Origin: Acerihabitans sp015654925
GTDB lineage: Bacteria; Pseudomonadota; Gammaproteobacteria; Enterobacterales; Enterobacteriaceae
NCBI RefSeq assembly: GCF_047324175.1
Contig: NZ_CP178732.1
Location: 5,394,001-5,458,000, forward strand
Direction of reading: 5' to 3'
Length of the DNA stretch: 64,000 nt
This document shows, one piece after another, positions 52,134 to 61,110 of this stretch. The position numbers were made by a program, and so were the translations under genes. The notes below the pieces were generated by a model. The model saw nothing but the letters and a program-made list of their open reading frames with translations. It had not been told where the DNA came from and did no database searches. The first letter of the stretch is position 1; every line of letters starts with the position of its first letter.

Positions 52134-53195
52134 TTATTGCTGCATGGCCATCATGACATTTTCCTGCCACAGGCGCGGCAACGTTTTGGCGCTCTGTTCC
52201 CACGCATCCTGATCGGCGATGGGGTGGGCATTTTTATATTGTTCAACCGGCAGCAATTTGGCTTTTACATCTTCCGGCAGGGTGATATTTTCGACACGGA
52301 TCGGCCGGGCATAACCCCTGGCCAGGTTGATCTGGCCGGCATCGGAGAAGATATATTCGCGTGCGAATTTGGCCGCGTTGGGGTGCTTGGCATATTTATT
52401 GATGATGGTGGTATAGCCGGAAGTGATGGAGCCATCGGACGGGATCAGCACATCGAAGCGGGTCTTATCAATGGTATCGCGGTAATTAAGTCCGTTGAAA
52501 TCCCACACGATGCCCACATCCACCTCGCCTTTCTCCAGCGATGCGATAGTCGGATTGTTAAGCCCCAGGCGCCCCGCTTTGGCGAGCTTGGCGAAGAAAT
52601 CCAGGCCGGGCTTGAGATTCTTCTCGTCGCCGCCCATGGCATAGGTGGCCGCCAGAACGCCGTTTACCGCCTGCGCCGCCGTGCTGACATCGCCCACGGT
52701 CACTTTGTAATCGCCATTGAGCAAATCGGCCCAGCTATGCGGTGTTTGTTTTACGGTTTGCTTATTAACGATAAAAGCAATGGTGCCGGTATAAGCCAGG
52801 GCCCAATTGCCATCCTGATCTTTTGCCCAGGCGGGTATCTGATCCCAGGTGCTGGGTTTGTAGGGCAGCGTCACCCCTTTTTGCACGGCGACCGGGCCAA
52901 AAGAAGACCCTACATCGCCAATATCCGCGCTAGCATTGTTTTTCTCCGCCAGAAACTTGGCGATCTCCTGCGCCGAGCTCATATCGGTATCGCTGTGCTT
53001 AAGACCATATTTACTGGCCAAATCGGCCCAGGTATCTTTCCAGTTGGCCCAGCTGTCAGGCATACCGACGCTATTGACCTCGCCTTCCTGGCGCGCCGCT
53101 TTCTCAAGTGCCGATAAATCCGTGGGTGCGGCGTAACCGGTCTGGCTGGCCAACACAATGGCGGTGGTTAACACAGAAGCGAACAGAAGTTTCAT
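52134..53195 (-). CDS. ABC transporter periplasmic binding protein (PhnS/AfuA-like)
   Basis: 353 residues with a signal peptide (LLFASVLTTAIVLASQTGYA) and a type 2 periplasmic fold: LEKAARQEGEVNSVGMPDSWANW, SSAQEIAKFLAEKNNASADIGDVG, NWALAYTGTIAFIVNKQTV, ASLEKGEVDVGIVWDFNGLNY. Proteins of this group bind phosphonates, phosphorylated sugars or iron. It is the first gene of the operon; a palindromic GntR-type operator lies 40 bp upstream. Confidence 0.88.
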   Translation of the reverse strand: MKLLFASVLTTAIVLASQTGYAAPTDLSALEKAARQEGEVNSVGMPDSWANWKDTWADLASKYGLKHSDTDMSSAQEIAKFLAEKNNASADIGDVGSSFGPVAVQKGVTLPYKPSTWDQIPAWAKDQDGNWALAYTGTIAFIVNKQTVKQTPHSWADLLNGDYKVTVGDVSTAAQAVNGVLAATYAMGGDEKNLKPGLDFFAKLAKAGRLGLNNPTIASLEKGEVDVGIVWDFNGLNYRDTIDKTRFDVLIPSDGSITSGYTTIINKYAKHPNAAKFAREYIFSDAGQINLARGYARPIRVENITLPEDVKAKLLPVEQYKNAHPIADQDAWEQSAKTLPRLWQENVMMAMQQ

Positions 53196-53234
53196 AGACG
53201 ATGCTCCGGGTGATAAAGTGAAAGTGACAAGCGC

Positions 53235-53252
53235 TGCTGGTCTAGTCCAGCA
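53235..53252. promoter_or_regulatory. Palindromic GntR/UTRA-type operator
   Basis: TGCTGG-TCTAGT-CCAGCA, containing TGGTCTAG, resembles the GGTCTAGACC-type sites of HutC-subfamily regulators such as PhnF/PhnR. It lies between the binding-protein gene and the divergent UTRA regulator. The match was made by eye. Confidence 0.6.
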
Positions 53253-53390
53253 AGAACCAAGCCAATCTACCGAAGTAAGATGAATATTTGATGTCAGTAA
53301 TTCTTTTAGCTGATTTTTTGTTATGGTTTTACCACCCCATCCGCAAAGGCAGAAAAATGTGCACTACAACCATGCAGAAGGGTCGCCATA

Positions 53391-54131
53391 ATGCTGCACA
53401 ATGAAGCAGCATTTCGCGCCAGCCTGTCCAGGCAAACCACCGTTACCGCCATTTGCCAGGCGATCGCGGGTTGGATCGAACGGGGGGAATTAACGTATAA
53501 CGATCGTTTGCCCGCCGAGCGGCTCCTGAGCGGGCAATTCGCCACTACCAGGATTACGCTGCGCGAAGCGCTGGGACAGCTGGAAGCCAGGGGGATGATT
53601 TACCGCGAGGAACGCCGGGGGTGGTTTGTCAGTCCGCCGAGGATCGTTTATAACCCGCTACAGCGTAGCCATTTTCACGCCATGGCCCGCGAACAGGGAC
53701 GAAAACCCGCAACGGAAGTGCTGGATGCGGCCGAAATCAGCGGCCCGGCGGCGATATGCGCCCATCTGGCGCTGCCAGTGCATTCGCCGGTTTTTTGTAT
53801 ACGCCGGATAAGGCGCATTGACGGCCGGGCGGTGCTCTATGTTGAGCATTATCTCAACCCGGCATATTTCCCGGCTATTTTGCAAGAGGACCTGACGTCT
53901 TCGCTCACCGAGCTCTATGCCACCCGTTATGCCATCCATTATGGCAAAGTGCGGTTCGCCATGCTGCCTACCACTTTTCCCCCGCCGGCATCACAGGCGC
54001 TGAAAGTGGCGGATAACAGTCCGGCGCTATTTATTACCCGGATCAACCGCGATCAATATGCCCGCATTATCGATTGCGACCTGGAATACTGGCGCTATGA
54101 TGCTTTGCATATCGACGTCGAAGTAGAGTGA
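53391..54131 (+). CDS. GntR-family regulator with UTRA domain (PhnR/PhnF-like)
   Basis: 246 residues: a winged HTH (about 15-80, ERGELTYNDRLPAERLLSGQFATTRITLREALGQLEARG split by the wing) and a UTRA ligand domain (about 95-240, FCIRRIRRIDGRAVLYVEHYLNP). It is divergent from the ABC operon and likely represses it until a phosphorylated ligand binds. The last codons abut the remains of an SDR gene on the other strand. Confidence 0.88.
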   Translation: MLHNEAAFRASLSRQTTVTAICQAIAGWIERGELTYNDRLPAERLLSGQFATTRITLREALGQLEARGMIYREERRGWFVSPPRIVYNPLQRSHFHAMAREQGRKPATEVLDAAEISGPAAICAHLALPVHSPVFCIRRIRRIDGRAVLYVEHYLNPAYFPAILQEDLTSSLTELYATRYAIHYGKVRFAMLPTTFPPPASQALKVADNSPALFITRINRDQYARIIDCDLEYWRYDALHIDVEVE

Positions 54132-54140
54132 AGCGACGAC

Positions 54141-54215
54141 ACGGCGCGCGGCGGCAGCGCCGATACCGCTGGACGCGCCGGTGATAACCACTATTTTGTG
54201 GTGAAAACGTTCCAT
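54141..54215 (-). pseudogene. Truncated SDR dehydrogenase, N-terminus only
   Basis: A strong ribosome site GGAGGGGGAT is followed by an ATG at 54215 and about 25 codons reading ERFHHKIVVITGASSGIGAAAARR, the nucleotide-binding start of an SDR enzyme. The frame then runs straight into the antisense of the GntR gene, with no further SDR features. The gene has therefore been cut off at about 54140, probably by the event that brought the regulator and ABC operon here. Confidence 0.7.
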
Positions 54216-54316
54216 ATCCCCCTCCCCCGTCACCAAAAAACTGTCCATTTGACGCTGCATTTATCCGGCCGAGTTCGCACCCGTAATCCCCTGCTGGCCG
54301 CAGCAAAGGATTTTTC

Positions 54317-54442
54317 TCAGGAAGGTGGTAACGTTTTAGCCACACTTTTAGTCGGTAAATAGTTGCGTTTCATATAACGATGTGTCGATTTGAATGCCGC
54401 CACCAGCGTGGCCAAAAACACTTTTTGTTCATGTTGATCCAT
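54317..54442 (-). CDS. Small ORF of 41 codons, possibly a gene remnant
   Basis: A good ribosome site (GGGGGAAGT) precedes an ATG opening MDQHEQKVFLATLVAAFKST and ending KSVAKTLPPS. The helix-rich N-terminus is unlike any family I can name. It may be a real small protein or the beginning of a lost regulator. It lies between the SDR fragment and the alcohol dehydrogenase, on the same strand as both. Confidence 0.35.
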   Translation of the reverse strand: MDQHEQKVFLATLVAAFKSTHRYMKRNYLPTKSVAKTLPPS

Positions 54443-54506
54443 ACTTCCCCCTATTCCCCTTGATTCGTCGGTCCCCAATGGCCGGTTACCAAGCAGTGCG
54501 CCTGTT

Positions 54507-55472
54507 TCATTGGGGGGTAACGGTGACCCAACTGCGCGTGCCCGCCTGCGGTGCGTTATGAAGTAGTTCCCCAGGCAACTGTTGCAAGGAGACCTGTCTA
54601 CCTAGCAGCGTGGCGAAAAAGGCCTGATGCTGCTCCAAATAGCGTATTGCCTCGGAGAATGTCTCTTGGGTACAGCCCGCCATGGACGCGAGAAGAGTTA
54701 GCTCGCGGTTAAAAATGTCCCGCATCGGGATGGGCAGCGCCTCGCCGCTATCCGGTATGCCATAGATCATCACCGCGCCGGCACGGCGTACGGCAGAAAG
54801 GGCTAAAGCCAGGGACCCTTGGCCTCCCGAGCATTCGATCACCACATGGTAGTGTTCGTGAAAGGGTGTGGATCGGCACTCGATGGACGTGTTTCGCGCC
54901 CAGGCCATAGCCTCGGCGTCGATATCGCATAACGTTAGCCGGGCTGTAATCCGATGATAAAGCAGATGGGCAAGCATCTTGCCCGCCACGCCGGAGCCGA
55001 TAATCAAGATGCGCGGCTCGGCGACCTGTTGCAGAGCCAGCGCTATGCATAATCGCCCGACGCCGTGGATAGCGCAGGCCAGCGGCTCCGCAAGCATGCC
55101 CAATCGGGCATCGCGCAGCGGCAATAAATACAAACTGTGCGGCGGAGCGCTCAGCCAGTTGGCAAAACCGCCATGGTGCGTGACGCCCAGTTCATAAAGA
55201 TGCCGGCAGTGGCTGGTTAATTTCTCACGGCAGTAATCACAGTTGCCGCAGTTGATCTCATTGTTCAATGCGTAGTAGTGGCCGCGCCCGTCCCGGCACA
55301 CGACCTCGTGTCCGAGCACCAGTCCTTCAGTACCGGTCGACCAGGCCAGGAGGCGATCGGTTTTACATATGCCGCAATAACAGACCTGCCAACGCGGCCA
55401 GTCGCCGTTTTTCGGCTCTAGCCGATCGAGGTACCGTAGCTTTCCTGCCCCCAGGCTCACTACCGCGGACAT
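54507..55472 (-). CDS. Zinc-dependent alcohol dehydrogenase (MDR family)
   Basis: 321 residues. The catalytic-zinc cysteine is in CGICKTDR, GHEVV holds the second ligand, and NCGNCDYCREKLTSHC carries the four-cysteine structural zinc site. The Rossmann motif IIGSGVAGKMLAHLL follows. The protein is shorter than typical ADH or threonine dehydrogenase. It starts 1 nt after the stop of an aminotransferase gene, so the two are coupled. The pair could oxidise an alcohol and transaminate the resulting carbonyl, as dehydrogenase/aminotransferase pairs do in aminocyclitol and amino-sugar biosynthesis. The substrate is unknown. Confidence 0.8.
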   Translation of the reverse strand: MSAVVSLGAGKLRYLDRLEPKNGDWPRWQVCYCGICKTDRLLAWSTGTEGLVLGHEVVCRDGRGHYYALNNEINCGNCDYCREKLTSHCRHLYELGVTHHGGFANWLSAPPHSLYLLPLRDARLGMLAEPLACAIHGVGRLCIALALQQVAEPRILIIGSGVAGKMLAHLLYHRITARLTLCDIDAEAMAWARNTSIECRSTPFHEHYHVVIECSGGQGSLALALSAVRRAGAVMIYGIPDSGEALPIPMRDIFNRELTLLASMAGCTQETFSEAIRYLEQHQAFFATLLGRQVSLQQLPGELLHNAPQAGTRSWVTVTPQ

Positions 55473-55473
55473 A

Positions 55474-56874
55474 TCAAACCCCGCTCTCTGACAGTCTGGC
55501 CAGCACCTGATCTAACAGCGCCATGGTACGGTCGATTTGCGCAATCGTAATATCCAAATAGGGTGCCAGCTTCAATCCTTCATTGTAATATCCGCCGCTA
55601 TTAAGAATGAGCCGGAAGATTTCACCGTGGTAGGCATAGTCATTATCCTGTGCCAGGGTGACGGCGCGTTTTCCTGCATTTTTCCAGGGGCGTCCCTGAT
55701 TATCGGTAAATGTCATATTAAATAACATACCCAATCCGTCCACCTGATGGATAAAAGGATATTTCATTTTTAGCCGCTGTAAACCTTGCAAATAATACTC
55801 AGACTTGACAGGCAACTGGCTTTCGTAATCCCGGCTCATCATATATCGCCAGGTTTGTAATGCCGCAGCCGTGCCCAGTGAATGATTGGCAAAATTACTG
55901 TGGGCATGACCCGGGGTAAAAATTTCCCTACTCACCAGTTCCTCCCGCGCCCAAACGGCGCTTAGCGGACTTAAACCATTAGTGAAAGATTTACTTAACG
56001 TGATAATATCCGGGACGATCTCATAGTGTTCAAAAGCAAATAATTTCCCGGTCCGATACATGCCGATCTGGATTTCATCATCGACAATTAATATGCCGCG
56101 CCTTTGCATCTCGGGAACAAATTTTTTAAAGAAATTTCTGGGTGGTATGGTATAACCCCGCCCCTGGCAAAGCTCTAGAAAAAAGGCGCCGATTTCATTA
56201 CTGTCGTCGCTGGCGACGCCATAAAAATCCGTATCCAGGGATTTGGCGATCATCCTGGCGCAATAATCGTTACAGTCTTCCCGGTTTTTTTCATAATAGC
56301 ATTGGCTGCAATGGGCAAAGGGATACATGATGGCCCGGTCGGCACATTCACCAAAGTACTGACGGTAGCGGTGGCTGCTTGATAGGCCCGATACCGTGAG
56401 CGAACGGCCATGGTAGGCCCCCATCATTGAAGCGACACGGTTACGGCGGGTATTTTTGCGTACGATTTTCAGCGCATCTTCCACCACCATGGAGCCGCCA
56501 ACGTTAAACGACACGCGTCCTTTCAAGCCGGTTCGTTCATAGACAGCGTCACAAATTTGTTTGGCTAACAGCAACTTTTCCTCATGCAGGAAATCGCCAC
56601 TCACCTGGGGTAGACTGCACATTTGACGATTCATCGCCTGCTCGATTTCAGGATTGCGATAACCAAAATTACAACTTGAATGCCACATCTGAGTATCAAT
56701 ATAAATATGCTGATTTATATCGATAACCGTTTCACCGCGACAGCTTTGAGCGATAATAGGGCGCGACTGATAATGAACCGTGTCGCCCCAGGACATATAT
56801 TGTTCATCAATTTTACGCAGATAATCAATTTTATCTTGTTTATCCATGACACCTTGCTGATTCGTAGCGAACAT
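55474..56874 (-). CDS. Class III aminotransferase with a four-cysteine insert
   Basis: 466 residues. VSFNVGGSMVVEDALKIVRK and GAYHGRSLTVSGL bind the cofactor, VDDEIQIGMYRTG carries the ring-contacting aspartate and LSKSFTNG the Schiff-base lysine (about 295). Cys189, 192, 201 and 205 (C-x2-C-x8-C-x3-C) form an insert resembling the cysteine-rich loop of some GABA-aminotransferase relatives. The start at 56874 has AGAGG in front; an ATG at 56847 is an alternative. The coding is more AT-rich than its surroundings, suggesting transfer. It is coupled to the dehydrogenase at 54507. The product is unknown. Confidence 0.8.
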   Translation of the reverse strand: MFATNQQGVMDKQDKIDYLRKIDEQYMSWGDTVHYQSRPIIAQSCRGETVIDINQHIYIDTQMWHSSCNFGYRNPEIEQAMNRQMCSLPQVSGDFLHEEKLLLAKQICDAVYERTGLKGRVSFNVGGSMVVEDALKIVRKNTRRNRVASMMGAYHGRSLTVSGLSSSHRYRQYFGECADRAIMYPFAHCSQCYYEKNREDCNDYCARMIAKSLDTDFYGVASDDSNEIGAFFLELCQGRGYTIPPRNFFKKFVPEMQRRGILIVDDEIQIGMYRTGKLFAFEHYEIVPDIITLSKSFTNGLSPLSAVWAREELVSREIFTPGHAHSNFANHSLGTAAALQTWRYMMSRDYESQLPVKSEYYLQGLQRLKMKYPFIHQVDGLGMLFNMTFTDNQGRPWKNAGKRAVTLAQDNDYAYHGEIFRLILNSGGYYNEGLKLAPYLDITIAQIDRTMALLDQVLARLSESGV

Positions 56875-57085
56875 AAGGTCGTCCTCTGCTGCTTATAGGT
56901 AAACGGCTTTATTCCGTTATCTCTGGAGATAGGTAAAGACAAATAACTCATTATACAAAAAAGGCACTTTTAATATTGCCAAGTTCGAGTATGACTAAAT
57001 CTAAACGATTCGTCACATTGGGATACAGAAATATATTATTGGGAATAATTGATTAGCATCGCATTACTTATTTATGAAAGTAAAA

Positions 57086-57109
57086 AAGGCAACCCTATCG
57101 GGTTGCCTT
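57086..57109 (-). terminator. Intrinsic terminator of metH
   Basis: Stem AAGGCAACCC / GGGTTGCCTT with a 4-nt loop, followed by T residues on the minus strand, 25 bp past the metH stop. Confidence 0.9.
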
Positions 57110-57133
57110 ATGCATTATCACGACCGCCGATTG

Positions 57134-60100
57134 TTAATCCGCGTCGTAACCCAAGTTCGGCGCCAGCCAGCGTTCGATTTCCGCCACCGGCATATTTTTA
57201 CGCGCGGCGTAGTCCTCGACCTGATCCCGCTGGATTTGCGCCACCGCGTAATATTTGCTGTCGGGATGGCTGAAATACCAGCCTGATACCGACGCGCCCG
57301 GCCACATCGCATAGGATTCGGTCAGACGCATGCCGGCGTTCTCATCGACATTGAGTAACTGCCAGATGGCCGCTTTCTCAGTATGATCCGGACAGGCGGG
57401 ATAACCCGGGGCCGGGCGAATCCCCTGGTAATTTTCCCGGATGAGCTCTTCGTTACTGAGATTTTCGTTAGGCGCATAGCCCCAATAAACTTTACGCACC
57501 CGCTCATGGAGATATTCGGCAAAAGCCTCGGCCAGACGGTCGGATAGGGCCTTGACCATGATTTTATTATAATCGTCCTGTTGGGCGTCATAACCCGCCG
57601 CCAGCGCATCTTCCTCCAGACCGCCGGTGACGGCAAACGCGCCGAGGTAATCCGCTTTCCCGCTGGATTTGGGCGCCACGAAATCCGCCAGGCAATAATT
57701 GGCGAAATCGCTTTTTTCCGTCTGCTGGCGTAAATGATGGCTGACGACCAGGACCTCGCGCCGGCTTTCATCGCGGTAGATTTCGATATCGTCGCCCACC
57801 CGGTTGGCCGGGAAAATCCCCACCACTCCGCGGGGATTCAGCAGTTTCCCGGCGGATAATTGATCCAGCAGGGCATTGGCGTCATCAAACAATCGCCGCG
57901 CCTCTTCGCCAACCACCTCGTCTTCCAGGATGCGCGGGTATTTCCCGGCCAGCGACCAGGTCATGAAAAACGGCGTCCAGTCGATATAGTTGCGCAGCGT
58001 CTCGATAGAGGCCGTGACGGACTGAATGCCCAGGCGGTGGGCTACCGGCGGGGTATATCCCGCCCAATCCATGGCGCTGTCGTTATCGCGGGCGACTTGC
58101 AGGCTGACCGGCGGGGTGCGGGGTTTTTTCCGGCCATGCTGGATACGCACGGTGTCGTACTCTTTACGGATACGCAGCACAAAGTCATCGCGCTGCTCAT
58201 CCGATAGTAGCGCCGATACCACCCCCACGCTGCGCGAGGCGTTTTGCACATAGACCGTGGGGCCGCTGTAATTTTTCTCGATCTTCACCGCGGTATGCGC
58301 CTTGGAGGTGGTGGCGCCGCCAATCAGCAGCGGCAGGGTAAAGCCCTGGCGCTCCATCTCTTTGGCCACGTTGACCATTTCATCCAGGGACGGGGTGATT
58401 AGTCCGGACAGGCCGATAATATCCACCTTGAGTTCGCGGGCGGACTTCAGGATTTTATCCATGGACACCATCACGCCCAGATCGATGATTTCATAGTTAT
58501 TGCACTGCAGCACCACGCCAACGATATTTTTACCGATATCGTGGACATCGCCTTTCACCGTTGCCAGCAGGATCTTTCCCGCCGCTTTTTTCTGCTCTTT
58601 GCCGGCCTGGATAAACGGCTCCAGGTAAGCCACCGCCTGCTTCATTACCCGCGCTGATTTGACTACCTGCGGCAGGAACATTTTACCGGCGCCGAACAGG
58701 TCGCCCACTACGTTCATGCCGGCCATCAACGGCCCTTCGATTACCTCAATCGGCCGCTCCGCCTGTTGCCGGGCTTCTTCGGTATCCGCCTCGATAAATT
58801 CGGTAATCCCTTTAATCAGCGCATATTCCAGACGCTTGTTCACCGGGTAGCCGCGCCACTCGGCCTGCTGCTGCAAAGTATTGTCGTCGTTTTTGCCGAC
58901 GCGGTATTTTTCCGCCAGATCCAATAACCGCTCGGTGCTGTCGGAACGGCGGTTAAGCACCACGTCCTCCACCGCCTCCCGCAACTCATCGGACAGGTCG
59001 TCATAGATAGCCAGTTGCCCGGCGTTGACAATTCCCATATCCATGCCGTTTTGGATGGCATAATAAAGGAACACCGCATGGATAGCCTCACGTACCGCGT
59101 CATTGCCGCGAAATGAAAACGACACATTGGACACGCCGCCGGAAATCAGCGCATGGGGCAGTTCCGCCTTGATATCGGCGCAAGCGCCGATAAAGTCCTG
59201 GGCATAGTTATTATGTTCATCGATGCCGGTCGCCACGGCAAAGATATTGGGGTCGAAAATAATGTCTTCCGGCGGAAAGCCCACGGTCTCGGTCAGGATA
59301 CGGTAGGCCCGGCGACAAATTTCTATCTTGCGCTGCCGCGTATCCGCCTGCCCCTCTTCATCAAAGGCCATGACCACCACCGCGGCGCCGTAACGGCGCA
59401 CCAGGCGGGCATGATGGATAAAGGCCGCTTCCCCTTCTTTCATGGAAATGGAGTTGACGATGCCTTTGCCCTGGATGCACTTCAGTCCCGCTTCGATCAC
59501 GTCCCATTTGGACGAATCGATCATAATCGGCACCCGGGAGATATCCGGTTCCCCGGCAATCAGATTCAGGAAGCGCACCATGGCGGCCTGCGAATCCAGC
59601 ATGCCTTCGTCCATATTGATATCAATGACCTGCGCGCCGCTTTCCACCTGCTGCAGCGCCACGGCCAGCGCTTCATTATATTTTTCTTCTTTAATCAGCC
59701 GCTTGAAGCGGGCCGAACCGGTAACGTTGGTGCGTTCGCCCACATTGACGAACAGGGTGTCTTTATCAATATTCAGCGGTTCAAGCCCCGCCAGGCGGCA
59801 CGCTATGGGCCGGTCGGGCAGTACGCGCGGCGCTATGCCTTCAATCGCCCGCGCCATGGCGGCGATATGCTGCGGCGTGGTGCCGCAGCAGCCGCCCACG
59901 ATGTTCAGATAGCCGGAACTCGCCCACTCCTTGATATGTCCAGCCATTTCGTCCGGGCCGAGATCGTATTCGCCAAAAGCGTTGGGCAAGCCGGCGTTGG
60001 GATGGGCGCTGACATAGCAATCGGAGATGCGCGATAGTTCGGCCACATACTGGCGCAGCTCATCGGGCCCCAGCGCGCAGTTCAAACCAAACGACAGCGG

Positions 60101-60820
60101 TTTTACATGCCGCAGCGAATTATAAAACGCTTCGGTGGTCTGGCCGGACAGGGTACGCCCCGACGCATCGGTAATAGTGCCGGAAATCATCACCGGCAGT
60201 TCGACGCCCATGGCTTCGAATTCGGTTTCAATGGCAAAAATGGCGGCCTTGGCGTTCAGGGTATCGAAAATGGTTTCCACCATGATCAGATCCACCCCGC
60301 CTTCCACCAGCGCATGGATCGATTCCCGGTAAGCGCCGACCAGCTCATCGAAACTGACATTGCGGAACGCCGGATCGTTAACGTCCGGCGATATGGATGC
60401 GGTGCGGTTGGTGGGGCCCAATACGCCCGCCACATAGCGCGGTTTATCGGGGGTTCGCGCGCTCCATTCATCGGCGCATTGCCGCGCCAGGCGGGCGGCC
60501 GCGAAGTTAAGCTCGCCGACCAACGACTCCATATGGTAATCGGCCATGGCAATAGCGGTGGAGTTGAACGTATTGGTTTCCAGAATATCGGCGCCGGCCG
60601 CCAGATAGTCGGAGTGAATGGCCGAAATCACCTCGGGCTTGCTGAGCACCAGCAGGTCGTTATTACCCTTCAAATCGCTTTGCCAATCGGCAAAGCGCGC
60701 GCCCCGGTAGTCAGCTTCCTCTAACCGGTAACTTTGAATCATGGTGCCCATGCCGCCGTCCAGCACCAAAATGCGCTGTGCCAACTGCCGGCGCAGCCCG
60801 TCAACTCGATTGTTCACCAT
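57134..60820 (-). CDS. metH: Cobalamin-dependent methionine synthase MetH
   Basis: Transfers a methyl group from methyltetrahydrofolate via cobalamin to homocysteine. 1228 residues (1227 in E. coli). Modules in order: homocysteine domain (LVLDGGMGTMIQ; zinc CCGTTP), folate domain (VNVGERTNVTGS), cobalamin domain with the ligand histidine in VKGDVHDIGKNIVGVVLQ and GGATTSKAHTAVKIE, and the reactivation domain with the AdoMet-binding GIRPAPGYPACPDHTEK. The ATG at 60820 has GGGG in front and suits the family better than 60832. Confidence 0.98.
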   Translation of the reverse strand: MVNNRVDGLRRQLAQRILVLDGGMGTMIQSYRLEEADYRGARFADWQSDLKGNNDLLVLSKPEVISAIHSDYLAAGADILETNTFNSTAIAMADYHMESLVGELNFAAARLARQCADEWSARTPDKPRYVAGVLGPTNRTASISPDVNDPAFRNVSFDELVGAYRESIHALVEGGVDLIMVETIFDTLNAKAAIFAIETEFEAMGVELPVMISGTITDASGRTLSGQTTEAFYNSLRHVKPLSFGLNCALGPDELRQYVAELSRISDCYVSAHPNAGLPNAFGEYDLGPDEMAGHIKEWASSGYLNIVGGCCGTTPQHIAAMARAIEGIAPRVLPDRPIACRLAGLEPLNIDKDTLFVNVGERTNVTGSARFKRLIKEEKYNEALAVALQQVESGAQVIDINMDEGMLDSQAAMVRFLNLIAGEPDISRVPIMIDSSKWDVIEAGLKCIQGKGIVNSISMKEGEAAFIHHARLVRRYGAAVVVMAFDEEGQADTRQRKIEICRRAYRILTETVGFPPEDIIFDPNIFAVATGIDEHNNYAQDFIGACADIKAELPHALISGGVSNVSFSFRGNDAVREAIHAVFLYYAIQNGMDMGIVNAGQLAIYDDLSDELREAVEDVVLNRRSDSTERLLDLAEKYRVGKNDDNTLQQQAEWRGYPVNKRLEYALIKGITEFIEADTEEARQQAERPIEVIEGPLMAGMNVVGDLFGAGKMFLPQVVKSARVMKQAVAYLEPFIQAGKEQKKAAGKILLATVKGDVHDIGKNIVGVVLQCNNYEIIDLGVMVSMDKILKSARELKVDIIGLSGLITPSLDEMVNVAKEMERQGFTLPLLIGGATTSKAHTAVKIEKNYSGPTVYVQNASRSVGVVSALLSDEQRDDFVLRIRKEYDTVRIQHGRKKPRTPPVSLQVARDNDSAMDWAGYTPPVAHRLGIQSVTASIETLRNYIDWTPFFMTWSLAGKYPRILEDEVVGEEARRLFDDANALLDQLSAGKLLNPRGVVGIFPANRVGDDIEIYRDESRREVLVVSHHLRQQTEKSDFANYCLADFVAPKSSGKADYLGAFAVTGGLEEDALAAGYDAQQDDYNKIMVKALSDRLAEAFAEYLHERVRKVYWGYAPNENLSNEELIRENYQGIRPAPGYPACPDHTEKAAIWQLLNVDENAGMRLTESYAMWPGASVSGWYFSHPDSKYYAVAQIQRDQVEDYAARKNMPVAEIERWLAPNLGYDAD

Positions 60821-60991
60821 TACCCCATCCACCGCCGAAAAAAAAGTGTATTACGCCAAAATAGGCAGAACATCCTAGCATAAGTTAAGCGTGAACGACG
60901 GCGGGGTCTCATGAGACTTTTTCAGCTCGCCGCGCGCACTGCTAAACAAACGCTTAAATGTAAGAAAAATGTTTCGCGCTACATTTGTTTT

Positions 60992-61007
60992 CTTGAACTG
61001 GATCACA
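60992..61007 (+). promoter_or_regulatory. CRP-site-like sequence upstream of gntK
   Basis: CTTGA-ACTGGA-TCACA resembles TGTGA-N6-TCACA: the right half is perfect, the left matches 3 of 5. It lies about 105 bp upstream of gntK and fits catabolite control of gluconate genes. Weak by itself. Confidence 0.4.
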
Positions 61008-61060
61008 ATTAGCATGAAAAAACGGCGATGCCAGTGGAAACCTCCATAAAAACCCGCATA

Positions 61061-61076
61061 ATGTTACCGGTAACAT
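61061..61076. promoter_or_regulatory. GntR operator of gntK
   Basis: ATGTTACCGGTAACAT is a perfect 16-bp palindrome and nearly identical to the GntR operators of the E. coli gntKU and gntT promoters. It lies 34 bp upstream of the gntK ATG, where a repressor would block transcription until gluconate is present. Confidence 0.85.
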
Positions 61077-61110
61077 CAATGAACTTATTACCTGGCCACG
61101 GAGCCTTACG

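Noticed and set aside
59153..60037. 294-codon open frame antisense to metH
   Set aside because: A shadow of metH, which is complete and conserved on the other strand.
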